Assembly (NCBI GenBank): GCA_027014955.1 | Contig: JALWDA010000073.1 | Coordinates: forward strand, 76,926 to 135,292 | Direction: 5' to 3' | Length of the DNA stretch: 58,367 nt | From: Desulfurococcales archaeon | Lineage (GTDB): Archaea; Thermoproteota; Thermoprotei_A; Sulfolobales; Fervidicoccaceae | In this document: positions 48,473-57,948 of the stretch, one piece after another | Layout of the letters: the number at the start of each line of letters is the position of its first letter | Numbering within the stretch: the stretch's first letter is position 1 | The notes under the pieces: model-generated | Databases searched by the model: none | What the model saw: only the letters and a program-made list of their open reading frames with translations | What the model was told of the DNA's origin: nothing | Program-made: the position numbers and the translations under genes

Positions 48473-49654
48473 GTGAGTTCCTTGTCTTCCCAGCTCCAGA
48501 AAACCGTAGAACCCCAGTACATAAGAGCCCCCAAGGGCCTGCAGAACGTGATAGTGGACCAGACCAGGATATCGGGCGTTGACCCGAAGGGAGAGACGAC
48601 GATTTACCGAGGATACCTGATCGAAGACCTTGCCCGAGCGCTCACGTTCGAGGAGGCTGCCTTCCTATTCCTATACGGGCATCTCCCAAGCGAGGAGGAG
48701 GTAAAGGAGTTCTCTCAGAAGCTTAACAGGGAGAGGGTCGTCCCCGAGGAGGTTTACGAGATATTCGAGAAGATGCCCCGCACGACACACCCCATGGCGA
48801 TTCTGAGGACGGGGATATCCTTCCTGGGCACGTTGGATGAGAAGGCGGATGACCTGAGCAAGGAGAACCTGTATGAGACGGCCATTAAGCTGATAGCCAA
48901 AACCGCCACCATTGCAGCGAACGGGTATAGGATAACGAGGGGCATGGAGCCCGTCAAGCCCGACCCCAGCCTCCCCCATGCCCTGGACAGCCTCAGGATG
49001 ATTATTGGGAGGGAACCCAGCAAGCTCGAGGCAAGGGCCTTCGAGTCAAGCCTCATACTATACATGGACCACGGGTTCAATGCCAGCACCTTCACGGTCA
49101 GAGTCATTGCATCCACGCTAAGTGACATGTACAGTGCTGTGACAGGAGGAGTGGGAGCGCTCAAGGGACCCCTGCATGGGGGAGCCAACGAGAAGGCCAT
49201 GTACATGCTGCTCGAGATAGGAAGCAAGGAGAAGGCCCGCCAGTACATACTCGACAAGCTTGCACGTAAGGAGAAGATAATGGGCTTCGGACACAGGGTC
49301 TACAAGGTCAAGGACCCCAGAGTGGATGTTGCCAAGGAGTACTTGAGGAAGATGGCCAAAACCAACCCCGAGGCCCAGAAGTACCTGGAGCTCTGCGAGG
49401 AGATAGAGAAGATAATGTGGGAACAGAAGAAGCTTCCCGCCAACATAGACTTCTACACAGCCCCACTATACTACCTTATGGGAATACCCATAGAAATGTA
49501 CACACCCATATTCGCTATGGCGAGAGTCGTGGGGTGGACCTCCCACTACATAGAGCAGCTTGAGAACAACAAGATAATAAGGCCCAAAGAGGAATACGTC
49601 GGCCCAGTCGGCCTCAAGCTACCTCCAGAAAAACAACCCAAAGAGGACCCCTAG
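48473..49654 (+). CDS. Citrate synthase / 2-methylcitrate synthase
   Basis: 393 aa; YRGYLIEDLA, DHGFNASTFTVRVIASTLSDMYSAVTGGVGALKGPLHGGANE, GFGHRVYKVKDPR. Confidence 0.95.
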   Translation: MSSLSSQLQKTVEPQYIRAPKGLQNVIVDQTRISGVDPKGETTIYRGYLIEDLARALTFEEAAFLFLYGHLPSEEEVKEFSQKLNRERVVPEEVYEIFEKMPRTTHPMAILRTGISFLGTLDEKADDLSKENLYETAIKLIAKTATIAANGYRITRGMEPVKPDPSLPHALDSLRMIIGREPSKLEARAFESSLILYMDHGFNASTFTVRVIASTLSDMYSAVTGGVGALKGPLHGGANEKAMYMLLEIGSKEKARQYILDKLARKEKIMGFGHRVYKVKDPRVDVAKEYLRKMAKTNPEAQKYLELCEEIEKIMWEQKKLPANIDFYTAPLYYLMGIPIEMYTPIFAMARVVGWTSHYIEQLENNKIIRPKEEYVGPVGLKLPPEKQPKEDP

Positions 49655-49905
49655 AAACATACTTCTCGTAAAGCAGGCCTTTTTTTAAACAAACGGAGCC
49701 TCTACACTATATTATTGCAAAATAATATCGTGAAGCCAACCTATAGGAAGCTTTCGGACCAATAACTCCAAGAAACGTAACAAAATAAAATAATACAATT
49801 GGTGACAAGCCTGGGTTGGATCAACTTTATAGATTAGTTTAACTATAATTGATCGGTTGAATAAAATCGGTTCGTTTAACCAAGGTTCGGTTAGGGGAAT
49901 TATAG

Positions 49906-50157
49906 ATGAAGGTAGTGTTAAAGGTTCGCAAGAAAGGCGTAATAATACTGCCAAAGATGCTAAGAAACGCGATTGGGGTTAGCGAGGGTGAAAGCCTGAT
50001 AGCCGAGGTCGATGGTAAAAGAATAATCCTTAGGGCGCTGAAACCCAGGGTTGTTGATATAGACCCCACAGTTGTAGATGACATATTAAAAGAGACCGAT
50101 AGAAGGGAAGAGGAGAGGTACGAGAGGATAGTCAATCGTGGACAAGGCCGTGCTTGA
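49906..50157 (+). CDS. AbrB/SpoVT-type VapB antitoxin
   Basis: 83 aa; VRKKGVIILPKMLRNAIGVSEGESLIAEVDGKRIILRAL. Confidence 0.87.
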   Translation: MKVVLKVRKKGVIILPKMLRNAIGVSEGESLIAEVDGKRIILRALKPRVVDIDPTVVDDILKETDRREEERYERIVNRGQGRA

Positions 50158-50596
50158 CACAAGCGTTATTATAGAATACATAATTGCAAGAAGTACTTAC
50201 AGACCTATAGTTGAGAACATTTTCCAACAGTCTCTCCAAGGGTTCTTGAAACTATACATCACTCCTATAACACTAAGCGAGATTCTCTACACTGCGGCAA
50301 GAATATATGAGGCTGCAAAGTTGGAGGACCCCGATAGGGAGGCATACGATTATGTCATTTGGGTAAAGTCGATAGCGGAAGTCACGGGCATAAGTGAATC
50401 AGTTGCACTGAGGGCTGGTGAGCTTAAAAAGTCGCTTGGCATAGCACTGCCAGATTGCTATGTTATCGCAACTGCTGAATCAATGGGTGCAACTCCTATT
50501 TTTAAACGAGTTGGAAAAGAGATGAAGCCGGTCTTGAAGGAACTTAGGAAATTAGGGGTCAAATTCCTGGACGACTTTGTTCAGACTGGTTCGTAG
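50138..50596 (+). CDS. PIN-domain VapC toxin
   Basis: 152 aa; AVLDTSVIIEYI, LPDCYVIATAESMGATPIFK; overlaps vapB. Confidence 0.9.
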   Translation: MDKAVLDTSVIIEYIIARSTYRPIVENIFQQSLQGFLKLYITPITLSEILYTAARIYEAAKLEDPDREAYDYVIWVKSIAEVTGISESVALRAGELKKSLGIALPDCYVIATAESMGATPIFKRVGKEMKPVLKELRKLGVKFLDDFVQTGS

Positions 50597-50907
50597 GAGT
50601 TTTACAGTTCTCACTACCGATGAGTGCTCTAAATTATTGAGTAACGTTACTACATAAGCAGGTCATTAACATGGAGGTATGAGGGAGAGGCCAAGCCTAG
50701 CCCGTGACATATTATTAAGCAAAGCCATCACAGATGCTCGTCCTCAGTATATAAACCAGCCGGTCACGATATTGGTGCATTAATTTGACGCAAGAAAGCC
50801 TTTCCAATCACTCCTTGTCTTTCCAAGGGTTCTTGTTTGCCGCAATCCCGGCCCGTAACTCACAGCCAACAATAGTATTTATAAACTTTTAGTATATATT
50901 GTATACA

Positions 50908-51041
50908 GGGTATAGCGGGGAAGTGTTAACGTATAATAAAACTCACGTAGGGAAAGGGGCTTTTTGTAGCCTACATAGTGAGCAAACAGGATAGGGCTAT
51001 CCCCTGTCTCTAAGAGTACGTTAGACTTCTCCGCTATACCC
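50908..51041 (+). ncRNA. Predicted structured RNA (three-way junction) or MITE-like inverted-repeat element
   Basis: GGGTATAGCGGGGAAG (50908-50923) pairs over 16 bp (one G-U) with CTTCTCCGCTATACCC (51026-51041), extended by TAACGTA/TACGTTA; inner hairpins 50942-50982 and 50986-51007; TATA-like TTTATAAA about 26 nt upstream. Confidence 0.6.
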
Positions 51042-51070
51042 AAAATACTACACGAGTTAAGGCGAGGTGC

Positions 51071-52789
51071 ATGGGGTTCAAGATAGGATTAGTCATTATA
51101 ATATTAATCCTGATAGTAATAGCCGCCTATTTCTTCCTCTACGGCGGTGGGCAAGTACAGCCCCCAGTCCCGGGAGGCACGGAGGAGACACGCCAAACCA
51201 CACCAATGCAGACAACATCAACGCAAGCAGCTGAAAAAACCGAAGCCAAACCCACTACTACGCGTACACCCCAGCCAACCACGAGCACCCAGACCACTCA
51301 GGTCCAGGAAGAGGAACAAATAGAAACAGAGAGCCCAACCGGGACTCCACAGCAACAGGCAACCAATACTACTAGCAAGGAGGAAGCCGAGTCCACGCCC
51401 CTTGAATCCACGCCCCCTGTCAGCGAAACAACAACTAGCAAAGAAACCCCAAAGGAAACAACCACGGCAGAACCACAGGAGAGTGAAGTGCAGGAGCCTT
51501 GGAAAAGCCTCATTTTACCAAGTATAGAATACGCTACAGAGGCCATGGAGGATGGTTTTAGGATCTACTTCACGATAACTGGCAACGATAAGCCACCCAT
51601 AGCCACCTACTACAGGCTACCAACCCTTGCAAGCTGGAGCGAGATAACAGGTGGAGACACTGTCCCGGGCTTGGCTTTCCCTGGAAAAGGCCATCTGGTT
51701 ATGCCCATGTGGATGGACCTTTCCTTTCATGCATTTCACGACTTCGTTGGAGATACGGAAGCGTCCTTCTATGTAGCTTACTTTGGCACCGAGGGCATTA
51801 ATGATGCATTAATGAGGGACCCCGCTGGGACGAGCTGGTTTCTCTTGACGCCCAATAATTCCATAATACTCATACCATCTATGGAACTCATAGAAATACC
51901 CCCCGAGTACCGTGAGTCGGTTAATGAAGCAAGGCAGCCCGAGTGTGTTGATATGCTGGCAACCGTTGATGCTGAGCATCTGGGCCTATTTGATTCCGAG
52001 CTGGCAGAGGCTGTGCTCGCTTGGAAGGATAATAGGCTTACGATATTGCTCACGGATGAGTATCTGGGCTTTCCTATGGACTGTCTAGACACTCCTAACA
52101 TAACACTTACGAAGAGCCTCGAGTTCCCTGAGAAAATAGTGTGGGCAGGAGAGTACAGTAACCAGGAAATAGTGTGGGTCAAGACAGAGAACAGCCTGTA
52201 CGCAGTACCGATAATCTCCTATGTATTCCAGACAGGCTATAGAGTAATAAGCGCAGAAAGGATAGAACCCCACCTAATAGGGGAGGCCAGCTCATTCGCC
52301 GTTCTGCAGGAATCCATGAACCCGCCTCTAGTATTCCTGGTTAAGGATGGCAAGTTGAGCGTGGTGGAGGTCATCAACGAGTGGGAGGGCAACATAACAG
52401 TGAGGCCTGTTAACCTGGTTCTTGATGGTTATAACATGAGCGATACGATTGTAGATATATACATTAGAGAATCCGGCGAGATCTTGCTGGGCTTGCTGAT
52501 GGAGAACAATGATTTTGACATATATACAATTGACGATATTGAATGGCAGGACGAGGACACGGTAGTGCTCCATCTAGGAAATGAAGAACTGTACACAATA
52601 GAGCCTGGCCTGGAGGTAACTGGATTCTCTATGTATATTCGATATGATGACGATGACCTAAGGAAGCTTATAATCGATGAGGGAGGAATGGACCTAGGTA
52701 CTGACATAAAAGTGATAAGCATAGTGGCCTTGGACACCAATGACAACACCGTTATCGGGGTCCTTGACTTCGAATCCTACACGGAGTAG
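51071..52789 (+). CDS. Membrane-anchored extracellular protein with Thr/Ser/Pro/Glu-rich stalk
   Basis: 572 aa; GLVIIILILIVIAAYFFLYGGG anchor, ~100 residues TTSTQ/TSKE-rich stalk, then folded domain of unknown family. Confidence 0.75.
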   Translation: MGFKIGLVIIILILIVIAAYFFLYGGGQVQPPVPGGTEETRQTTPMQTTSTQAAEKTEAKPTTTRTPQPTTSTQTTQVQEEEQIETESPTGTPQQQATNTTSKEEAESTPLESTPPVSETTTSKETPKETTTAEPQESEVQEPWKSLILPSIEYATEAMEDGFRIYFTITGNDKPPIATYYRLPTLASWSEITGGDTVPGLAFPGKGHLVMPMWMDLSFHAFHDFVGDTEASFYVAYFGTEGINDALMRDPAGTSWFLLTPNNSIILIPSMELIEIPPEYRESVNEARQPECVDMLATVDAEHLGLFDSELAEAVLAWKDNRLTILLTDEYLGFPMDCLDTPNITLTKSLEFPEKIVWAGEYSNQEIVWVKTENSLYAVPIISYVFQTGYRVISAERIEPHLIGEASSFAVLQESMNPPLVFLVKDGKLSVVEVINEWEGNITVRPVNLVLDGYNMSDTIVDIYIRESGEILLGLLMENNDFDIYTIDDIEWQDEDTVVLHLGNEELYTIEPGLEVTGFSMYIRYDDDDLRKLIIDEGGMDLGTDIKVISIVALDTNDNTVIGVLDFESYTE

Positions 52790-52966
52790 TGTGTCCATAA
52801 GGTTTTTTTCACTAATCCCTCTACATACAGAGGCCCTCTAGCATCTTATAACGTCGGACCTTAAGATAATACACTAACACAATAAATCTAATATAAGAGG
52901 CAGCTTATCTAGGACCCCACTAAAGATGAGCCACCCTCTACCCGGGTCCTCCAGCTCTTCCAGCTG

Positions 52967-54439
52967 GTGGTGGCGCCTTTGCCCACTTCCACCTTTTCGG
53001 TGCCGTATAGGAGGATAGCATTCGCCTCGGCCCTCATGATTGTAGCATATGTTCTAACACTATATAGTAGCAGGCGGATTGACGGAGACGACCTCTACTA
53101 CCTGAATGCAGTGGCATCTCTGATAACCTCCATAGTAGCCTGGAATGCTACCAGTTCTCTGAGAACCCTGGGGGGCCAGAGTAGAACACTAGAGACTGTG
53201 ACCCAGCGTGTCCTGGGTGCAATTTTATTCCCACCCATTACAGTTCTGGTCTCGCTCCTGCTGGTCCTCAGCTTCTTGAACCCCTATCTCCTGACCAGGG
53301 ATGTCGTCTGGATGCACCTGGTCCTAGTATCGCTCCAGGCCCTTTACCACTCCACCCTCCTTTCCCTTCTCCTGACTCGCCTAGAGACTGGTAAGTGGGG
53401 TCTTAGAGTGGTTGCTTTGGCCTTCTTTGTTGTATATCCACTCCTAGTGGTCCTAGGACAGTTCGGGATGGAGGAGAGCCAGGGTAGAGACATTGTCTTG
53501 TCAAGGGTCCCCCTGATATTACCCTACCCAGCCCTGGTTTTCTCCCCTGACCTAGGCTCGCCTGCGCGTCAGGAAGATTACAGTGTCCTAACCTTTGCCG
53601 TATCCCTGCTCTACATGTTAATATCATCCTCACTAGGACTGGTACTACTCAAGCCAAGAAGAGGCAGAATTAAAACCCCTCCCAAACCAAGCCGGGGATA
53701 CAATGGGGCGATAACCCTGATGGCAACGCTGGCTCTGGTCGCCTCCCTTACAGCAGTGGGCATATACATGCATGCCCACACAATGGGTAAAACCTACGCC
53801 TCTCACCCCCCGGCCCTTATAGTAGCAGGCGAAGCCCCCGAGGGGCTCTACACTATAGGCCTTGTAAAAGTTACAAGCCAGGTGGACCAGAGCAGGTATC
53901 CCCTCCTTCTCGATCCCAACAACTACACTCTACAGTTGAGCTGGTCCCCCGGGGAAATACCCACAGGAAACCAAGGTTTCCCCACAAGTAACTGCAAAGC
54001 CTACAGGGTAGAAGAGGACCACTGGCAGAACCTTGCCACAATCCTAAGCAACGTCACAGAAGACGGACACTCCCAAGTCTACATGGTGCCCCCGTCCCTT
54101 ATAGAAAGCCTGCTAAACACACTGGAAACCAGCGGGTCCGAGGAGCTGGCATGCGACACGGTAATAGGGAGCATGGAGGGTGGTAGAAGCAAGTATATCG
54201 TATGGGTAGCTAAAGCCCCCGTGGAAAACATGAATCATAAACAAACATCAAATGAAGGAACAGGCAGTGTAATGGACGGTGCAAACCATGGCAAAATAGA
54301 GTGGCATATCGTCACTCGCTACACCGGCATGGTTATAGTAACCAAGATGATGCCTCCCAGCACCCTGCCGCCCGTTTCCCACCCATTCCTGGCACTCCTG
54401 GCGGCTATTATACTTGGTAAAAAATTGAGAAAACAATAA
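52967..54439 (+). CDS. Polytopic membrane protein, unknown family
   Basis: 490 aa; several hydrophobic segments, extracellular domain, C-terminal hydrophobic LALLAAIILGKKLRKQ. Confidence 0.65.
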   Translation: MVAPLPTSTFSVPYRRIAFASALMIVAYVLTLYSSRRIDGDDLYYLNAVASLITSIVAWNATSSLRTLGGQSRTLETVTQRVLGAILFPPITVLVSLLLVLSFLNPYLLTRDVVWMHLVLVSLQALYHSTLLSLLLTRLETGKWGLRVVALAFFVVYPLLVVLGQFGMEESQGRDIVLSRVPLILPYPALVFSPDLGSPARQEDYSVLTFAVSLLYMLISSSLGLVLLKPRRGRIKTPPKPSRGYNGAITLMATLALVASLTAVGIYMHAHTMGKTYASHPPALIVAGEAPEGLYTIGLVKVTSQVDQSRYPLLLDPNNYTLQLSWSPGEIPTGNQGFPTSNCKAYRVEEDHWQNLATILSNVTEDGHSQVYMVPPSLIESLLNTLETSGSEELACDTVIGSMEGGRSKYIVWVAKAPVENMNHKQTSNEGTGSVMDGANHGKIEWHIVTRYTGMVIVTKMMPPSTLPPVSHPFLALLAAIILGKKLRKQ

Positions 54440-54593
54440 TGCCTCAAAGCACCGCTGCCGCTGAAGTAGAACACATGCGGGGCTCGGCTTAAAATGAGCA
54501 TGCATGACTAGATGTTATCCAGAGTAATAGAAAGACTGGAACACTATCTTGAAGGAATACCCTATTGACATAATGCAGCCTTAAGGGTCTTCC

Positions 54594-55079
54594 TTATTCT
54601 AGTAGCTTTATCACATTATCAGGAGTATAAACAGTGCCTTCTACCTCATAGCCACGTCTTCTTAAGAAATCTATAAGGCTCAAGTCCATAGTAAGGAAGG
54701 GAATGCCCTCTACGCGAGCGGTTGCGTAGTGAAGGGCATCAATGTAATCACCATGTCCATCCCTGTATATTATCATTGCCCGGATAAGGGCCTCAGGGCT
54801 AGGGCTGATGAGATGGTAAGATCTGCGTATAGCTCTGAGGCCTAGCTCAACACGGCTGAGCCTGTCCTCTGGAACCAGTTTAAGAACTTTCCACAGTGCT
54901 TCAAGGAGTCCTACCTCTAGGTAGTTGATCTCAAACCTGTGGAATAGACTGATGGCACTGAGGGCATTCTCCTCGACATCTATTCCTAGTGCTGGGAGGA
55001 GAAAAGTGGTGTCAACAAGTAGGCGTGGCTTACTTCTCCCCAATATACCTTTTCTGATGTTCAATACTTTCCGCCTCAA
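54594..55079 (-). CDS. PIN-domain VapC-type toxin
   Basis: 161 aa; LLVDTTFLLPALGIDVEE, YIDALHYATARVEGIPFLTMDLSLIDFLRRRG. Confidence 0.88.
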   Translation of the reverse strand: MRRKVLNIRKGILGRSKPRLLVDTTFLLPALGIDVEENALSAISLFHRFEINYLEVGLLEALWKVLKLVPEDRLSRVELGLRAIRRSYHLISPSPEALIRAMIIYRDGHGDYIDALHYATARVEGIPFLTMDLSLIDFLRRRGYEVEGTVYTPDNVIKLLE

Positions 55080-55293
55080 GCTCCTCTAGGCTGACCCGCA
55101 CAATCTTCTCACCCTGAAGAGAAAGCTCAACCGCATCGGGGACCTTTTCGAGAACAATCCTTCCTTCCTCAATCCTCAACTCCAGCCTACTGCCCTCCCT
55201 TATACCAAGCATATCAGCAACAGCCTTTGGGATAACCAGGGTCCTCCTCTTACCAACACGGACCTCTAGAGTATGACTCACTCTACCACCCAT
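55030..55293 (-). CDS. AbrB-type VapB antitoxin
   Basis: 87 aa; VRVGKRRTLVIPKAVADMLGIREGSRLELRIEEGRIVLEKV; overlaps toxin start. Confidence 0.87.
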   Translation of the reverse strand: MGGRVSHTLEVRVGKRRTLVIPKAVADMLGIREGSRLELRIEEGRIVLEKVPDAVELSLQGEKIVRVSLEELEAESIEHQKRYIGEK

Positions 55294-55614
55294 CAGAAAA
55301 ATCTTGAATTGCAGAAAAATAAAAAACTAACTGAAAAAATAATACTATTCAGATTGATTCCCGCGAGGGTGACTTACAAGATCGAGATAATAGTGCTAAG
55401 CTAGTCAAGGCATCTTAGGTTCTATAATAATATTCTATATAATAATATATATTAATAATAAAGTGTTCCTAATACCGGCCCAATAGCCTTGTTGTACCTT
55501 GGCCTTTCTTCTTCTTATCACGATATATTGATAGTCAATGCCCAGTGCTAGATTCTAGCGCCGTAATAACTCTTACAGAGATAAACATGGAGAGCATCAT
55601 TGGAAGGGTTTAAC

Positions 55615-55934
55615 ATGGAGATAATTGTGTAACAAGCGGTCTACGAGGAAGTCGTAGTCAAGGGCCAGGTCAGACTTGGCTCAAAGGAACTGGGAGACCT
55701 CGCACGCCGGGACAAAGTGAAGGTCTTGAAGTCTCGGCATACAGAGTTAGTCAAGGGTCCTCCACGACCCACTAAGCATGGGCGAGTCGGTAAGCAATAG
55801 CGCTAGCGGTTAAACGCAACTACAAGGTAGTCCTAGACGACAGGATTGCACGGCTTAAAGCAAAATCCATGGGGCTAGCGGTTAAGGGTACAATAGGTCT
55901 CTTGAAGCTAACCTATGATAAAGGCAGCATCTGA
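55615..55934 (+). pseudogene. Degraded PIN/DUF3368 toxin gene
   Basis: Frame 1 MEIIV*QAVYEEVVVKGQVRLGSKELGDLARRDKVKVLKS...; shifts to AIALAVKRNYKVVLDDRIARLKAKSMGLAVKGTIGLLKLTYDKGSI*; DUF3368 hallmark AIALA..vvLDD..AR..A...GL.V.GTIGLL. Confidence 0.75.
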
Positions 55935-56160
55935 TAGAACATGTTAATCAGCCTGAGTTCCCAGTCCGTTAAGAATGCGATATACGGGATGGCTTACTGT
56001 GAACATGGAGAGATAAAGCTTAGAGGCCTCTGGGCAGCATTATAGTATTGGGGATAAACGTTGTCAAAAGTCATCAGAGTCAAATACGAGAAAGGCGTGC
56101 TGAAGCCCCTAGAACCCTTAGTACTGAGGGAGGGGGAGGAAGTGGAGGTCGTTATCAAGC
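55925..56160 (+). repeat. Duplicated antitoxin-leader block, copy 1
   Basis: Shared with 57949-58190; 60-nt core 55968-56027 identical to 57997-58056. Confidence 0.88.
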
Positions 56161-56282
56161 ACAGGATGTTCGAGGAGAAGGATTATCGGGAGCTAGTGGA
56201 CTACCTTGCAAGTCTTCCCAAGGGTAAGGTAGAACTACTTGATCTAGTGGAGGAGCTGTATCTTGAGGAGGCTCTTCGTTGA
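56061..56282 (+). CDS. DUF104-type antitoxin
   Basis: 73 aa; MSKVIRVKYEKGVLKPLEPLVLREGEEVEVVIK. Confidence 0.88.
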   Translation: MSKVIRVKYEKGVLKPLEPLVLREGEEVEVVIKHRMFEEKDYRELVDYLASLPKGKVELLDLVEELYLEEALR

Positions 56283-56706
56283 TGCCAATATATTCATCCG
56301 CATAATATTCAACAAAGAACACGGTCTCCTTGAACACCTAGTAGGAACAGAGCCTTACACCTCTACCCACGTCCTGGAAGAGGCGGCATACAAGCTCATA
56401 GCCCTCTCCATAATCGAATCACAGGGACCCGTGAGCGCCTACAAGGTGAGGAAGCTATTCGAGAAGGGAGCCGCGGAAGAGACCATTAGAGCTAGACTGG
56501 TTGCACTCGATAGGATAGCTGGGAAGCTAAATGTAATCCCACCAACATACAGTGACTTCAAAGAAAGCGAGAAAATAGCATTGGAGCACAAGCTGTTGCC
56601 AAGCGACGCCCTAATCGTGGCAATCATGAGGAGAGAGGAGATAAAAGAAATACTAACACTAGACAGCGATTTCGAAAGGGTACCCTGGCTAAGGATTATA
56701 CCCTAG
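56263..56706 (+). CDS. PIN-domain VapC toxin
   Basis: 147 aa; LFVDANIFIRIIFNKEHGLLEHL, LLPSDALIVAIMRREEIKEILTLDSDFERVPWLRII. Confidence 0.9.
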   Translation: MRRLFVDANIFIRIIFNKEHGLLEHLVGTEPYTSTHVLEEAAYKLIALSIIESQGPVSAYKVRKLFEKGAAEETIRARLVALDRIAGKLNVIPPTYSDFKESEKIALEHKLLPSDALIVAIMRREEIKEILTLDSDFERVPWLRIIP

Positions 56707-56866
56707 CCCTTTACACACTTACATTAGCTGAATAGCGATTCACGATCTCAATTTACGTAATCAGGACTGAAAAGGCCCCAGCCGAGTCTCGCTGCTTCGC
56801 CATAGTACTCCTACTGGGCTGGCTGGGGGTAAGGGTTTTCACTCTAAACGTTAATTATAACTTGGC

Positions 56867-57784
56867 ATGACCCTTTTACTCGCTGGAGAGGGTCATCTAA
56901 GCGGGGTGCACCTCTTGGGGGACCCCTATAAGCCCGTGGATCTTGCGGAGTTCTACAAATTCTTCAGGTGGTATAGTAGGCCCGATGACCCGGAGGCCCG
57001 CGCTAGGTTTGATGCGATAAAGGGGTTCATGAAGGGCCTCATATCTCGTGGCATACTTGATGAGGCCATCGGGTCCGGCAAGGCTAGGGTTCTCGATGTG
57101 ATGGGGGCGTCTGGGATAGCTGGCATAGCCCTAGCATGGGCCCTTAACTCGAGTGGTGTCGAAGCCGAGGTTATGGTCACCGACTTGAGGGACGGGGAGC
57201 TGGGAATGGCTGATGAGTGGCTTAGGATGGCCAGGCTCGAGAACTCAGTCAGGCTCGAGACCCTCAGGGCTAATGCCACCAGGCTTCCAGAAGCCCTAGG
57301 GGGGAGGGAGTTCGATATCGTAGTCCTCTGGGGCAGTAGCCTACCACATCTGGACGTCTACGACCTCCACTTGTTCATGGCGGGGGCTAGAGAGCTTCAG
57401 CCGAGACACGGCGTGATATTGATGGAGCAGTTCAGCTTACTACCGAGGATCCTTGTGTATAACATGTTCAAGCACATATTGGTCGAAGGCGACGCCCTGA
57501 CTTTGTTCAGGGAGTACGATGACTCCCGAGGAGTCCAAAGGCGCCTGGTCTACGCGCTCCCGGAGCTAAGGTACATGGGTATTATAGAGGCCAGGTTATG
57601 GGAGACAAGCCAGGTCATGGCCACCGCCTGGATTTACTATAGGAGATTGGAGACCCTGGACTACACTGAAGGCAAAAGGTCATCCAAAGTCATAGTAGCC
57701 CGCAACCCGAGAGGCCAAGCACCAAGCTGGAAAGAATTATTCGAGACTCATCCACTAAGAAATGCGGGAAGGGTCCCCCGCTAG
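56867..57784 (+). CDS. SAM-dependent methyltransferase-like protein
   Basis: 305 aa; ARVLDVMGASGIAGIALAWAL motif I-like, VMVTDLRDGELGMADEWL, FDIVVLWGSSLPHL. Confidence 0.75.
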   Translation: MTLLLAGEGHLSGVHLLGDPYKPVDLAEFYKFFRWYSRPDDPEARARFDAIKGFMKGLISRGILDEAIGSGKARVLDVMGASGIAGIALAWALNSSGVEAEVMVTDLRDGELGMADEWLRMARLENSVRLETLRANATRLPEALGGREFDIVVLWGSSLPHLDVYDLHLFMAGARELQPRHGVILMEQFSLLPRILVYNMFKHILVEGDALTLFREYDDSRGVQRRLVYALPELRYMGIIEARLWETSQVMATAWIYYRRLETLDYTEGKRSSKVIVARNPRGQAPSWKELFETHPLRNAGRVPR

Positions 57785-57948
57785 AGGTTCGACCCTTAAA
57801 GCCGAGAAAAAAGAATACCGGAGGATACAGCCTATATTAATAAGTATGGAAAGATATATGGCGGGCCCTCCGGATTTTAAACCCAGCACCCCGGCTCTGG
57901 AGACCTGCGCTATAGAAAACTAATGTTGCTCAAGTTCGTGAAGAGACG

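Noticed and set aside
55381-55560. AT-rich tract with ATAATAATATAT runs as a possible replication origin
   Set aside because: No ORB-like repeats or Cdc6/Orc gene seen nearby; simple AT-rich intergenic DNA suffices.
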